Assembly: GCA_015680685.1 (NCBI GenBank)
Contig: MNCI01006123.1
Location: forward strand, 477,432-524,015
Direction: 5' to 3'
Length of the DNA: 46,584 nucleotides
DNA from: Gnetum montanum
Taxonomy: Eukaryota > Streptophyta > Gnetopsida > Gnetales > Gnetaceae
Part shown: positions 1-10,429 of the stretch, in pieces
Layout: the number at the start of each line of letters is the position of its first letter
How positions within the stretch are numbered: the first letter of the stretch is position 1
Translations under genes and position numbers: made by a program
The notes under the pieces: generated by a model
Seen by the model: only the letters and a program-made list of their open reading frames with translations
Told to the model about the DNA's origin: nothing
Databases searched by the model: none

Positions 1-335
1 AAGAATTTTTGAAATCAAAGCTACAAGGACAAAGTTATGGCCTTTGGAAGTTAGCATGCTAGAGCTTTGAAAGAAAAATTTTTAAAAATCTCCTTTGTGC
101 AAAATGAGGAATGAAAAAAAATTTCTAATTTCCATGCGTATATATACTATTTTTATAAAGGTAATATCATTTGTCATATATCATAGATACAACATTGTAG
201 GGCCTACGATATCATCGTGAAAAAGTTAAATTTTTTCTTGGATCTTTAAGGAAAAAAATAAGTTAAATGAAATGTCTAGAAGATATGAAGCATCTTTAGA
301 GGGTCCTAGACCAGTAATGATACATAATTGTTCAG
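1..335. other. Unassigned AT-rich sequence
   Basis: No coding frame, repeat or promoter motif that I can support. It lies directly to the left of the first ~1.4 kb repeat block. I could not align it to the sequence to the left of the second block. Confidence 0.4.
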
Positions 336-643
336 AATTGAAACAACTGAAACAATAAAGTTTTACCACCAAAATTAACTCCAATGGATTTTTAAACAAG
401 TCTAGGGGGACTACATTGGGCTTGGGTAGCAACTACGCTGGCTTAGCATAGTCCCAACTTTCTCCAATGTAGTCTAGGATTTTGTGATCAAAACAATGAG
501 AAAAGGTGGATTCCATGGCTAGATAGACTCTGGTGGTATGCTAGACTTCATCAGAAGTTGATTTTATGTCTTTTTGGTCAATCTTAAGCATTTTGATGTG
601 GACTATGATGGGGTTTTAGAGAAACTATGTTGGTTTTGTTTCT

Positions 644-700
644 AGTTTAAGGCCTACCAAGGCCTTAAACTGGCAACACAACCTACCAAGGCCTTAAACT
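644..700. repeat. Hairpin plus two inverted 29-bp units
   Basis: Positions 644-654 and 661-671 form perfect 11-bp inverted arms (AGTTTAAGGCC / GGCCTTAAACT) around a 6-nt loop. The AAGGCC core occurs at 659 and again at 688, exactly 29 bp apart. These are reverse-strand copies of the unit tandemly repeated at 2667-2811. The same hairpin, with 9-bp arms, is at 4228-4251 in copy 2. Confidence 0.75.
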
Positions 701-904
701 AAAAACACTAATTTTCTGCTACCAAAAAGCAAAATTAAGGTTGCAAATGGGCTTTTATGATTGTGGAAGTGCAAAAATTGCTACTATGAAGGTTGTGAAA
801 ATAGTGTTAACATTGGATATTTACAAGGTGAAATTCTTATTTTTGAGCCTATGCACCATTGACATGATTACTAACAAATTGGTGTCAATGTGTAGGTTGC
901 AATA

Positions 905-1165
905 GTGTAGTTACCATTTATAGTAAGTCCACAAAACCCAACCATTTACTATAAATCGTAAAAAAGCTTTTGTGACTATGCTGGCACCATTCTTACTACA
1001 CTAACATTAGTTAATGATCATCTACTTTTAATGTAGTTTCCATTTATAGTAAGTCTAGTGTGGACTATAGCCACAAAACCTAGCTATTTACTATAAATAG
1101 TAAACAAACTTTTATGACTATGCTAACACCATCCTTACTATGTTGGCATTGGTGGACTATGCTGA
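905..1165 (+). promoter_or_regulatory. Two tandem TATA-containing units (copy 1)
   Basis: Two diverged units about 126 bp apart start near 913 and 1039 with CCATTTATAGTAAGTC. Each carries a TTTACTATAAAT core (about 950 and 1087) followed by a GACTATGCTGG-type motif. The core resembles a plant TATA box. The matching pair in copy 2 is at 4490-4700. A promoter role is inferred from the motif only. Confidence 0.4.
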
Positions 1166-2666
1166 GGTTGTTGAAAAATTTTAAAAGTAATGGAAAATAT
1201 GCAAAAAGGTAGGAACTGCAGCAATGGTGGAATCCATTGGAAAGTGTCATGCTTGGTGAAGAATGTTGTCTACAATGGCCATTGTTGACTTGGGATGACT
1301 ACACTAGTTGTTGTTGGAAAAATGGAAATTCCAATAATTCCAATGTTACACTTCTACCTAGGCCTTGGTAGTTACTACACTAGCTACTGTGACTACTATA
1401 GCTACTATGTCTACTAAAAATGCCTCCAACGTAGTTGGGGCTATACCCTTCCAAAAACCCATGAAAATGCCAATTTTTATCATTTCCAAGGCATTTTTGG
1501 CCTTACCAACCTAGATATAGAATGAGGTACCTTTTTCTACTTGGGAAATAAGGTAATAACAACTTTTGAAGCATTTTTTTGGCCTCAAAAAGTTGAAGTA
1601 TGCAAGATTGTAGCTCATGGACTACATATCTCATGTTTACAATGAATCCTTACCTCAAGTTGGGAAATGAAGGTTACAACATGAATTTTTGGTGGTGTTT
1701 CATTGGCCCCTCTTTGTTGATGTTTGCAAGATTGACCCAAGATACATTGACAAAGAATACAAAACATCACTATAGGTCCATCATCAATGTTCCCTCTCTA
1801 ATCTAGTAGTGTCAAACCATGCTCAAAAGTGCTTATGATGATGGGAGAAGGTTATGATGGTGAAACGATAGTAAGGTCATAGGGAAATGATCATGAAGGT
1901 TAACAATGCATCCCAATCGTTCACACCATGGCTACGATGTGGCACAAACATATTGGTTAATCAACATAGACTTCACACTTTGCATTTTGAAGTGTAGGTT
2001 ACTTGAAAAATGTGTTTGAGGAACCAACACCTCACTCCCATGTTAGTTCAACCATTAGGCTCACTCATTTGTACATTTGGAGCCATTGATCTATCCTTTG
2101 GGTTTCATTAGCTATTCAGCTTCTTGGTAATTTACTTTTCTTATTTTATTTTATTTTGTGGGATGAAATATTCATTGGGTTTCTTTGCCAAAGTTGGTTT
2201 TGATTTAGTTTTCCCATCAAGTGAGATGTGTTACACTCAATGCAATATTTGGTTTTCCATTGAATGAAGTGTGTTACATTCAATGAACTTGAAGATGGAG
2301 CATGACAAAGGAATGTCATATGGCCATAGTACATAAGTGTGATACATTAGTCAACATTGATATCTAAGCTAAGGGAGGTTATGATCAAGCTATGGGATTG
2401 GGCTCAAGGTAATGGTAATGAAAATGATGTGTAACAAGTACTCTTGGTATGGCAGGACACACTCACCAAATCTTGCACATCTAGGTCATGTGATGATTTT
2501 CTACCATGATGAGTTGCACCTCCATGATGACTCCAGGCTTCACCCTACAAGCATAACTCCAAGAGGACAAGAAAACTAGATAATGAAATCATGTTGTCAC
2601 AATGAACTATGTAAGGTCATGTAGAATATTTCAACAGATCTAGCTACCAAAGGTCACACACTTTGC

Positions 2667-2811
2667 TAGTTTAAGGCCTTGGTAAGCCATGATGCCAATT
2701 TAAGGTCTTAGCAAATCATATTGCCCATTTAAGGCCTTGGCAAGCCATGTTGCTAACTTAAGGCGTTGGTAGGCCATGTTGCTAGTTTAAGGTCTTAGTA
2801 GGCCATGCCTA
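2667..2811 (+). repeat. 29-bp tandem repeat, five units
   Basis: The AAGG core recurs at 2673, 2702, 2731, 2760 and 2789, a strict 29-bp period with no length change. Each unit reads roughly TTTAAGGCCTTGGTAAGCCA followed by TGTTGCTAA. Units differ mainly at single bases. Reverse-strand copies of the same unit occur at 659-700 and around 4228-4260 inside the two flanking repeat blocks. Confidence 0.85.
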
Positions 2812-3200
2812 CATGATGTCAAATGATGGTCAAAGATGGTCAAACCCCATCACTTAACACCAATTAAAGGCTAGACAAAATGCAACAGAGGCTATAATAG
2901 TGAAAAAAAAAAGATAAATGTGATGAAACTAAATACTATATGAGATTAATTAATGGTAATAAATGCCAACAATGCAAAACAAACTCAAAAAAAGTCAAAA
3001 CTCCATGAAACAATGTCAAATCCATCAAAATGGAATACATATGGTAAAACTTAAACAATACTTATGAAATAGGATTAGATTTTTCCAGTTTTAGGACTTA
3101 GCAAGCCATGGCATGACACTACAAGATTGCCAAGAGGGTTTGGGCACATGATAGGGTCATTCCAAGACTATTTTGAAGAAAAATTGGCACTTTTTCTTGT

Positions 3201-3266
3201 GACTACGCTGGGCCCTATTAGTGACTACGCTAGTCCAATGTAGCTATCCCTTCTCTAGCGTAGTCC
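3201..3266. repeat. ACTACGCTGG motif module
   Basis: GACTACGCTGG at 3201-3211 and GACTACGCTAG at 3223-3233 are followed by inverted forms ending in CTAGCGTAGTCC at 3255-3266. It is one of several roughly 65-70 bp modules (409-473, 3609-3650, 3810-3870, 3993-4060) with two direct and one or two inverted copies of the motif. Confidence 0.65.
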
Positions 3267-3879
3267 ACATTTGGGGGTAATTTCTCAGGCCCAGTATGGT
3301 CACTTTCAAGCTCCCCAGAGGTCTAAATAGCTAGCACAAGGGGTGGGTATCGAAGATTTGCAAGTTTTGGCACTATTTTAACCCATAGAAGGCTAAAAAG
3401 TTTGTTTCTAATGGTGAATACACAAGGCTAGTAGGCCCCAGTGTAGTCACAAGGGATAGATGATTTTACATGGTTTCTAGGACTGAAACAAAGTACAATT
3501 GTAGCTAGGAGACATGGGGGTAGGCTTCTAGTCATTCTGGGCTAGTTTTTTATCATTTTGAGTTATTTACTATTGATTTTTATTGCTACATTTTCCCTTC
3601 CCACTAGGACTACATTGGCCCAACATAGTTACCAGCTTCATCAGCATAGTCCTAAGTGAAAAAGGATTCTAATGGAAAAACGTTGAAAAAGAATGAATCT
3701 TGGCTTATTTCCCAAGATTTTAGGGTCTAGGCATGCTCAAACAAGGTTTTGGGTCTTTCTAAGAGTTAATTTGGGTAGTTCTTGAGCTATTTTAACCATC
3801 CTTAAGTGGACTATGCTGGGCCTGGGTAGGAACTACGTTGGCCCAACATAGTCCCAATCTCTTATCAATGTACTGAGTT

Positions 3880-5290
3880 TGGAAAAATTTGAACAATTAA
3901 GTTTTACTACCAAAATTGACTTCGGTGGGCCCCAGGACTCCTAAAACTGAATTTTTAATTGCTTTCATCAATTTTCAGATAAATCTAGGGGGACTATGCT
4001 GGGCTTAGATAGGGACTATGCTAGCCCATTATAGTCCCAACTTTCTCTAATGTAGTCCAACCTTTCATATCAAAATGATGAGAAAAGGTGGGTTCCATGG
4101 CCAAACAGGCTCTAGTGATGTGCTAGACTTCATCAGAAGTGGATATTGTGTCCTTTTGGTCAATCTTGAGCATTTTGGTATGGACTATGCTAGGGTTTGA
4201 GAGGGACTACATTGGCCATGTTGCCAATTTAAGGCCTACCAAGGCCTTAAACGGGCAACAACAATTTTCTTCTACCAAAAAGTAAAAGTAAGGTTGCAAA
4301 TGGGCTTTTATGGTTGTGGAAGTGCAAAAATTACTACTATGAAGGTTGTGAAAATGGTGTTTACCTTGCATATTTATAGGATGAAATTGCTATTTCTGGG
4401 TCTGTGCACCATTACAATGATTGCTAACAAATTGATATCAATGTGCAGGTTGCAACAATCATCTACTTTTAGCATAGTTACCATTTATAGTAAGTCCACA
4501 AAACCCATCCATTTACTATAAATAGTAAATGGGCTTTTGTGACTACATTGGCATCATCCTTGCTACATTGATATTGGTTAACAATCATCTACTTTTAGCA
4601 TAGTTACCATTTAGAGTAAGTCTAGTATGGACTATAGCCACAAAACCCATCTATTTACTATAAATAGTATTCAAATTTTGTGACTACATTGGCATCATCC
4701 TTACTATGCTAGCATTGGTGGACTACACTAAGGTTGTTGGAAAATGTCAAAAGTAGTGGAAAATGTACAAAAAGTTAGGAGTTGTAGCAATGGTGAAATC
4801 TGTTGAGAAGTGTCATGCCTGGTGAAGAATGTTGTCTACATTGGCCATTGTTGACTTGGGATGACAACGCTGGCTGTTGTTCAAAAAATGGAAATTCCAA
4901 TAATTCCAATGTTGCACTTTTTCCTAGGTCCTGGTAATGAGTACACTAGCTACTATGGCTACTGTGACTACTATAGCTACTCTGTCTACTAAAAATGGCT
5001 CCAACATAGTTGGGGCTGTACCCCTACAAAAACCCATGAAAATGTTGATTTTAGTCATTTCCAAGGAATTTTTAGCATTTCAAAGCCCAAATATAGACAT
5101 GAGGTACCTTTTTCTACTTAGGAAATGAGGCAATAACAACTTTTGAAACATTTTTTTGGCCTTAGAAAGTTGAAGTATGCAAGATTGTAGCTCATGGACT
5201 ACATATCTCACATTTACAATGAATCCTTGCCTCAAGTTGAGAAATGAAGGTTACAACATGAATTTTTGGTGGTGTTTTAGTTTCCTCTCT
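3880..5290. repeat. Direct repeat block, copy 2 (candidate LTR)
   Basis: Partner of 336-1705. Copy 2 is the slightly fuller version, keeping sequence near 3925-3980 that copy 1 lacks. It carries the TTTAAGGCC hairpin (4228-4251) and the paired TATA units. Similarity fades just after 5275, where the 3' region of the Athila-like element seems to begin, so this block may have inserted into that element's 3' end and removed its left LTR. Confidence 0.6.
4490..4700 (+). promoter_or_regulatory. Two tandem TATA-palindrome units (copy 2)
   Basis: Units start at about 4490 and 4606. The first contains a 24-bp palindrome at 4509-4532: 11-bp perfect arms CCATTTACTAT / ATAGTAAATGG around AA, which places a CTATAAATAG TATA-like core at the centre. 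The second core is at about 4653. The arrangement is also found in copy 1, so the duplication predates the separation of the two blocks. Confidence 0.45.
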
Positions 5291-6230
5291 TAGGTTTACA
5301 ACCATAAGACTACCACTGTTTCAAGGAGTATTACCACTTGGCATATTGTCTAAGGCAAGAGTTTATTCATTACACTTCTTTATTATTATTATTTTTGAGA
5401 TTCCTAAAAAGCCACATATCTTTAGGCATGGGTAACATGTCTTTCCAGTGGAGCCCCAACAAATTTATTCTATTCATGGATTTTATTTTTAATTTATCAA
5501 CCTTACTAGGGACAATCTTCAGGCATGGGTAACATGGCTTTCTAGTGACATGGTAAGGTAGCACTTATTGTACTCTTACTTCCATGTTTCATTAGATTTA
5601 CAAGGATATAATACAACCTAAGCAATGGGATAGAACTTAAAATAGTAAGCTAAGAGAATCCATAGATCCCCTTGATAATACACCATTTGCATTCCCACTT
5701 TGTTCCTCATTTTTTGGTCTAGGAATAATGATCACAAGCTTATTCTTAGTTTCATTATGGGAAGAATATCATTATGACCATGGTAAGAACCTCTTATTAT
5801 TGGAATGGGTGGGTGGACGTTGTGGTCTCACTATATAGATAGCTTGCTTGTATGATCAATAACATAGTAAAATCTTCACCTTATTTGGAACTACATCTTG
5901 CCTTATTTGATGGGTTTTATTAGAAATTTGACAAAATTATGTACAAGTAAAATGAGAAAAGAACATGAAAAATTAGGAAAGATATCAAAAATTAGAAAAA
6001 TAAAAAGAATGAAAGATTATTAAAGAATTAGAAAATGTAAAATAATATCAAAAATTTAAGAAATGAAAAGTATAAAGAAAAAGGAAAATATATCAAGAAA
6101 ATAGAAAAAGTAATAACAAAGTGGAAAAAATTTAGAAGTACCTATGTGTCCCAGTGGAAACCCCCATGACTATGATCAAAATCAATCAATCAGAATAGTG
6201 AACAAGTAGAGAAAATTTGAATAGGTTGGG
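5291..6230 (-). other. Probable 3' untranslated region of the first Athila-like element
   Basis: No coding frame. Two similar segments containing AGGCATGGGTAACATG lie at 5424 and 5521, 97 bp apart. From about 5930 to 6150 the plus strand is very A-rich (T-rich on the element's sense strand) and ends in CCCCCATGACT. The second Athila-like copy has the same A-rich tract and the same CCCCCATGACT next to its pol end (about 29370-29615), which is why I assign this stretch to the element. Confidence 0.5.
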
Positions 6231-9200
6231 TGGAATCTTCGGTGGAATTAGGATATTGTTGGAATGGTTTAACCTACTATATATTTATCAGTATCAGCTT
6301 ATGTGGGTTGGATTGGTGATGAATATGCATGACACTCATAGGGTAAGTAGCCTAAATGATATGGGATCCCTCCCAAAGCATTTGAGGCTTGGTCTTTTGT
6401 TGGACATGATTAGGGTTATAATAAAGGACATTATTGCTTGGCTGTATTAATATGTGCTTGATACAAGAATCATGCCTATGCTTGGAGTATATCTTATGGA
6501 TCTCATTGCTCATGAGTGCTACTAACCTATTCTCTTCTAATAGATTGAGATTCATTAGGCATTCTCATTATACAAAGCTCAAGTTTAGGTCAAGTTGGCT
6601 AGCAGTAGCTAGAGTTTCAAGCTCTACCTAGATTGGTAGTGTGGGTAGCTTACTATATACTCACTCATATGATAAATAACTGATAGGTACTTTCTAGGTT
6701 GTTCTATAGGCTCATGGAACATCATTTAGTTTGGTGCTCTATTTCTTCCTTAACCTACTAATCGTCCTAGTTAATATTCCAGTGATCTCATGGTTAGTCA
6801 CTTTAGCTTGACCATTAGCTTGGGGATGATATGGTGTGATCAACTTATGGTTGACCCCAAGATTTTGCATGAGCTTTTTGAAAGTATAAATAGTGAAGTG
6901 AGTTTAATTATTTAAAATGAGTATGCATGGCACTCCAAACCAATTCACCACATGTTGTTGGAAAAAATTGGCAGCTATTTTTAATGTACAATCTTGTACT
7001 ACTACTTCCTCTACCCACTTGGTGTAGTAATCCATGGTTACAATTATATAGGCTTTCCCATTTAACATCAGTATGATGGGGCCCATTAAATTAATTCCCC
7101 ATATATCGAATGGTTCCAATGGCTCTATCTAGTGCTATAACCCTTCATTCCTGACCATCATTCCTCCATCCTTTTAGTAGCTCTCACAATATTGGACAAA
7201 GTTATGGGGGTCTCTGAACAAGGTAGGCCAAAAGCAGCCTACCACCATTCATTTTAGTGTCATTCTATGTCCTGCATAGTGGCCTTCACATGGACATTCA
7301 TGGGCATCCTATAGGATTCATTGTTGATCACATTTTGGAATACAACATCTAACTAGCCCATCTGCATAAATTTTGTACAAGTTTCCATTGATTTCCATAT
7401 ATCGTTTTACTTTGTGAAGGAATTTCTCTTTCTATTTCTTGCTCCACTTAGCAAGAAGCTCTTGTGTTGTTAGATAATTCAAATATTTAATTTTCCATGA
7501 TGTTCCTATTGAGTCTATAGCCATCACAGTTTAAGTCCCTTAAATTCTTGTTAGGGAATTGGTTTGAGAAAATTTCAATATGGTCTTGGGAATCCCAACT
7601 GAGTCTCAACAAGTGATCAGCTACAACATTTTTTGTACCCTTCTTGTTGATCATTTTTATGACAAATTCATGCAAGACAACAACCCATCTAATCACTCGG
7701 GGACTAACTACTAGTTTTTTTATAAGAAAATGGATGACACTATAATCAGTGTGGATGAAGATTAGGTATCCAAGCACATAATGTCTGAACTTTTTAAGTG
7801 CATACACCACTACCATTAGCTCCTTTTCTATTGTAGTGTAGTTTAATTATTCCCCAATGATGCTTCTACTAGCATAGTGTATATAGTATGATCTCTTCTG
7901 ATCATCTAACTATGTTAATACTGCACCAAGCACATAATTGGAAGTGTTTTTTATAATATGAAAAGGCTTGAACCAATCCAAAGCTTGAAGTCCTTCGTAG
8001 TGAGTTCTACTAGCAATTTTTCAATTTTGAAAAATTATCTATGAATCTCTTATAGTATCTTGTGTGACCTAAAAATGATCAAAATTATTTTTTTAACTAT
8101 CTACGCCTTTGAGTGATATTTTGTATGACTCCTATTTTTTCAAGATCCACCTCTATTCCTTTCTGTGAAACGTTGTGTCCTAACACAATCCCATCCTATA
8201 ACATGACATGGCTTTTCTACTAATTGAGCTTTAGATTAGTCTCTACACATCTTTTAAACACCTACTCAAGAACATCCAATGCTTGTTTAAAATCTAGCCC
8301 ATACATTGAAAAGTCATCCATGAATACCTCAACACCATTTTGAATTTGTTTCTAGAATATGTTAAGTACAAGTCTCTGGAAGGTGGTTGGCACATTGCAA
8401 AGGGCAAAAGGAACCTGCTTATAGGCAAACGTTCCCCATGAACTAGTGAACATCATCTTCTCTTAGTCCTCAAGTGCAATGTGGATCTAATTATATTCAC
8501 CATACCCATCCAGAAAACTATAGTACTCATGTCTTGCAATAGTGTCTAGGACTTGGTCAACAAATGGAAAAGGAAAATGATCCTTAAATGTGATAGAATT
8601 CAACAATCAAAAGCTAATGCATACTCTTCACTTGCCTCCCTTCTTTGAAACAATCACCAAAGAACTAACTCTTTCACTATCCATAATGAGATATATGAAT
8701 CTAGACCTTAGTAATTTTTTCAACTCCTACCTAACTACCTCTTTAAGTTTTGAATTAAACCTTCTTTTTGGTTGGCGTCATGGTTTTACTATTGGATCAA
8801 TATATATCCAATGTTGATAAATTTTCAAATGAATTCCTATGATCTCATCATAAGACCACACAAATGTTGTTGGCCACTTATTGACTACTTCCAATAGCTT
8901 CTTATTTTTCTCTTTGTTTAGGTTGGTGTTGATTATGATTAGCTTCTAATTATTCAGAAAATCATATTCAAGTGTTGCCAATAGGACCTTCAATTCTAAT
9001 GGTTCTACCTCAACTTGATCTGGGATCTCTAGTTATCCCCATTCTTCTTCTTCTTCTTCTTCACCTTCATGTGAGTAGAAATGTCTTCTTTGTAGTTTTT
9101 CTATTTTATCTACTTCTCCCACATAGGCACTTATTATTTGATTTACTAGTTTCATGTATATTTTTTATTTAATTTCCTTGTTTATAATTAGCCACTAGGT

Positions 9201-9720
9201 GCCCTCTTGTTGGATGGTTGTTGCATACAAGCACTTTTGCACACACATTTCCTCAACACATTTGTTTCATGTTGTATTCTTTTCTAGCCTGATTGCCCAT
9301 ATTTTCTACATGCAACTGCACCTATTATTGTTGTATGCAATACATGGAACTCTACATCTTTGAACGATTTCTACTTCATCTTTCTTGGAAATTTCCAAGG
9401 AAAAATCACAAATACCAAGCTTAGCATCGATAGTGCTAAGCCAAGCTCTCCCATTATGATTGGGAATTCTCCCTTGTTCTTACCTACATGAATAACTACA
9501 AAATTTGCAAGGTGGGACCAGCCACTGATGATGGTGATCACATCATCCACTTATCTTAGTGAAACTGTGATCAACTGGTCTACAAGATTTAGCCAAATGT
9601 TATTCTTCTTCAATGGTGGTATATTTCAAGACTAATACATATCTTGCAATATCAAGTTTACTCCTAATCCAAAATCAAGAAGAGCCTTACATGCTTTTTT
9701 CCTTGCAACTTAAAGGTACT
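6230..9720 (-). pseudogene. Decayed pol of an Athila-like Ty3/gypsy element
   Basis: On the minus strand the domains run from high to low coordinates. Protease is at about 9420-9700. Reverse transcriptase is at about 7980-8800, with an FMDD catalytic motif at 8313-8324. RNase H is at 7487-7816, ending in the conserved NVVADHL stretch. Integrase core is at 6660-7120 (PFDIWGINLMGPI, then NGQAKVTN near 6810), and the integrase C-terminal domain is at 6352-6555. The order PR-RT-RH-IN defines Ty3/gypsy, and FMDD rather than YVDD points to the Athila lineage. Many in-frame stops and frame changes break it, most of them explicable as C-to-T or G-to-A changes. The protease DSG triad reads DFG. A (TTC)n tract at 9042-9062 would encode Glu on the sense strand. 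No protein can be made from this copy. The domains match those of the element at 26757-37299 throughout. Confidence 0.85.
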
Positions 9721-10429
9721 CCAAGGAACTTCCTAAATCTGTTTATTTCTAAGAAAGTGATTCTACCTTAATTCAATGGGTAATGGTTTGCATCAGCATG
9801 GTAGTTGTCATGTTTGTAGTTGATGAAGATAGAACCTTGTCATTTCTAGAAGGATTGGATGTAGGTGGAGTAGAAGTAGGTGTGTTCCTCATCTATCGAA
9901 CCTTCTCTAGACTTGTTTAGAAGAATGATCATTTTCTGGATTATAGTTCTTGCATGATTGTCTCCTCCTGCATTCTTAAGGTCCTAGTTGCATTTTCCTA
10001 TTGTTGTTGTGATGGTAGTTCCCCCTACATTACATATGGAGGCACATATAGTAAAGTATTTGGATGTTAACTTAGTGAACTAGCCTCTTGTGAATGCATG
10101 TATAAATTGGATTCTATCCTTAGTAGTGTAGGTCTATGATACTCTAGTGGATAGTATTGCAAATTTTGGACTATTGCATTACTTGGAGAGATTGGACATT
10201 CAACATAGTATCCATATGGATGTAATTACCTATATGGGAATTATTGTCATGGTGGTGGCATTGCCCAAGATTGGGGTTGTTGTCACTATTCATGATATTG
10301 CTCCTATGGCTGTGGATATCCTTCATTCGGGTAGTAAGTTGGTTGAAAAGTTTGATGGTAGTTACCTTGAGGATAAGACAACCTTTTGGGCATCTATTTT
10401 TTGACAAATTTTGGGTTTCATGCATATGC
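9721..10429 (-). other. Gag-pol linker of the first Athila-like element
   Basis: It lies between the protease region and the zinc-knuckle-like motif. I see no recognisable domain. Open frames on either strand here have no family resemblance and probably are chance. The corresponding 33110-33880 interval of the second element is similarly featureless. Confidence 0.4.

Larger units (their letters stand above)
336..1705. repeat. Direct repeat block, copy 1 (candidate LTR)
   Basis: This block aligns by eye with 3880-5290 over nearly its whole length, with many substitutions and a few deletions. For example, the GAGAAAAGGTGG stretch near 500 recurs near 4080, and the stretch around 1655-1695 recurs around 5230-5270. 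Copy 1 lacks a short segment present in copy 2 near 3925-3980. The block contains a hairpin, two inverted 29-bp repeat units and two TATA-containing units. A pair of long direct repeats with promoter-like motifs and about 2.2 kb between them would fit the LTRs of a non-autonomous retrotransposon. I cannot see clean TG...CA ends or a target duplication, so an old segmental duplication is also possible. Confidence 0.6.
1706..3879. other. Non-coding interval between the two repeat blocks
   Basis: No frame resembles a known protein. It holds the 29-bp array at 2667-2811, a short duplication around 2222-2290 (GTGTTACAYTCAATG twice, about 43 bp apart), and several copies of the decayed ACTACGCTGG motif from about 3200 onward. 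If the flanking blocks are LTRs, this is the internal region of a non-autonomous element. No primer-binding site was recognised. Confidence 0.4.

Noticed and set aside
2667-2811. Regularly spaced 29-bp units resembling a CRISPR array
   Set aside because: The units abut with no unique spacers, and the window is plant nuclear DNA. It is a tandem repeat.
8590-9172. Plus-strand frames of 66-75 codons
   Set aside because: They are antisense to the decayed reverse transcriptase and linker of the first Athila-like element. The Leu-rich composition reflects the (TTC)n tract.
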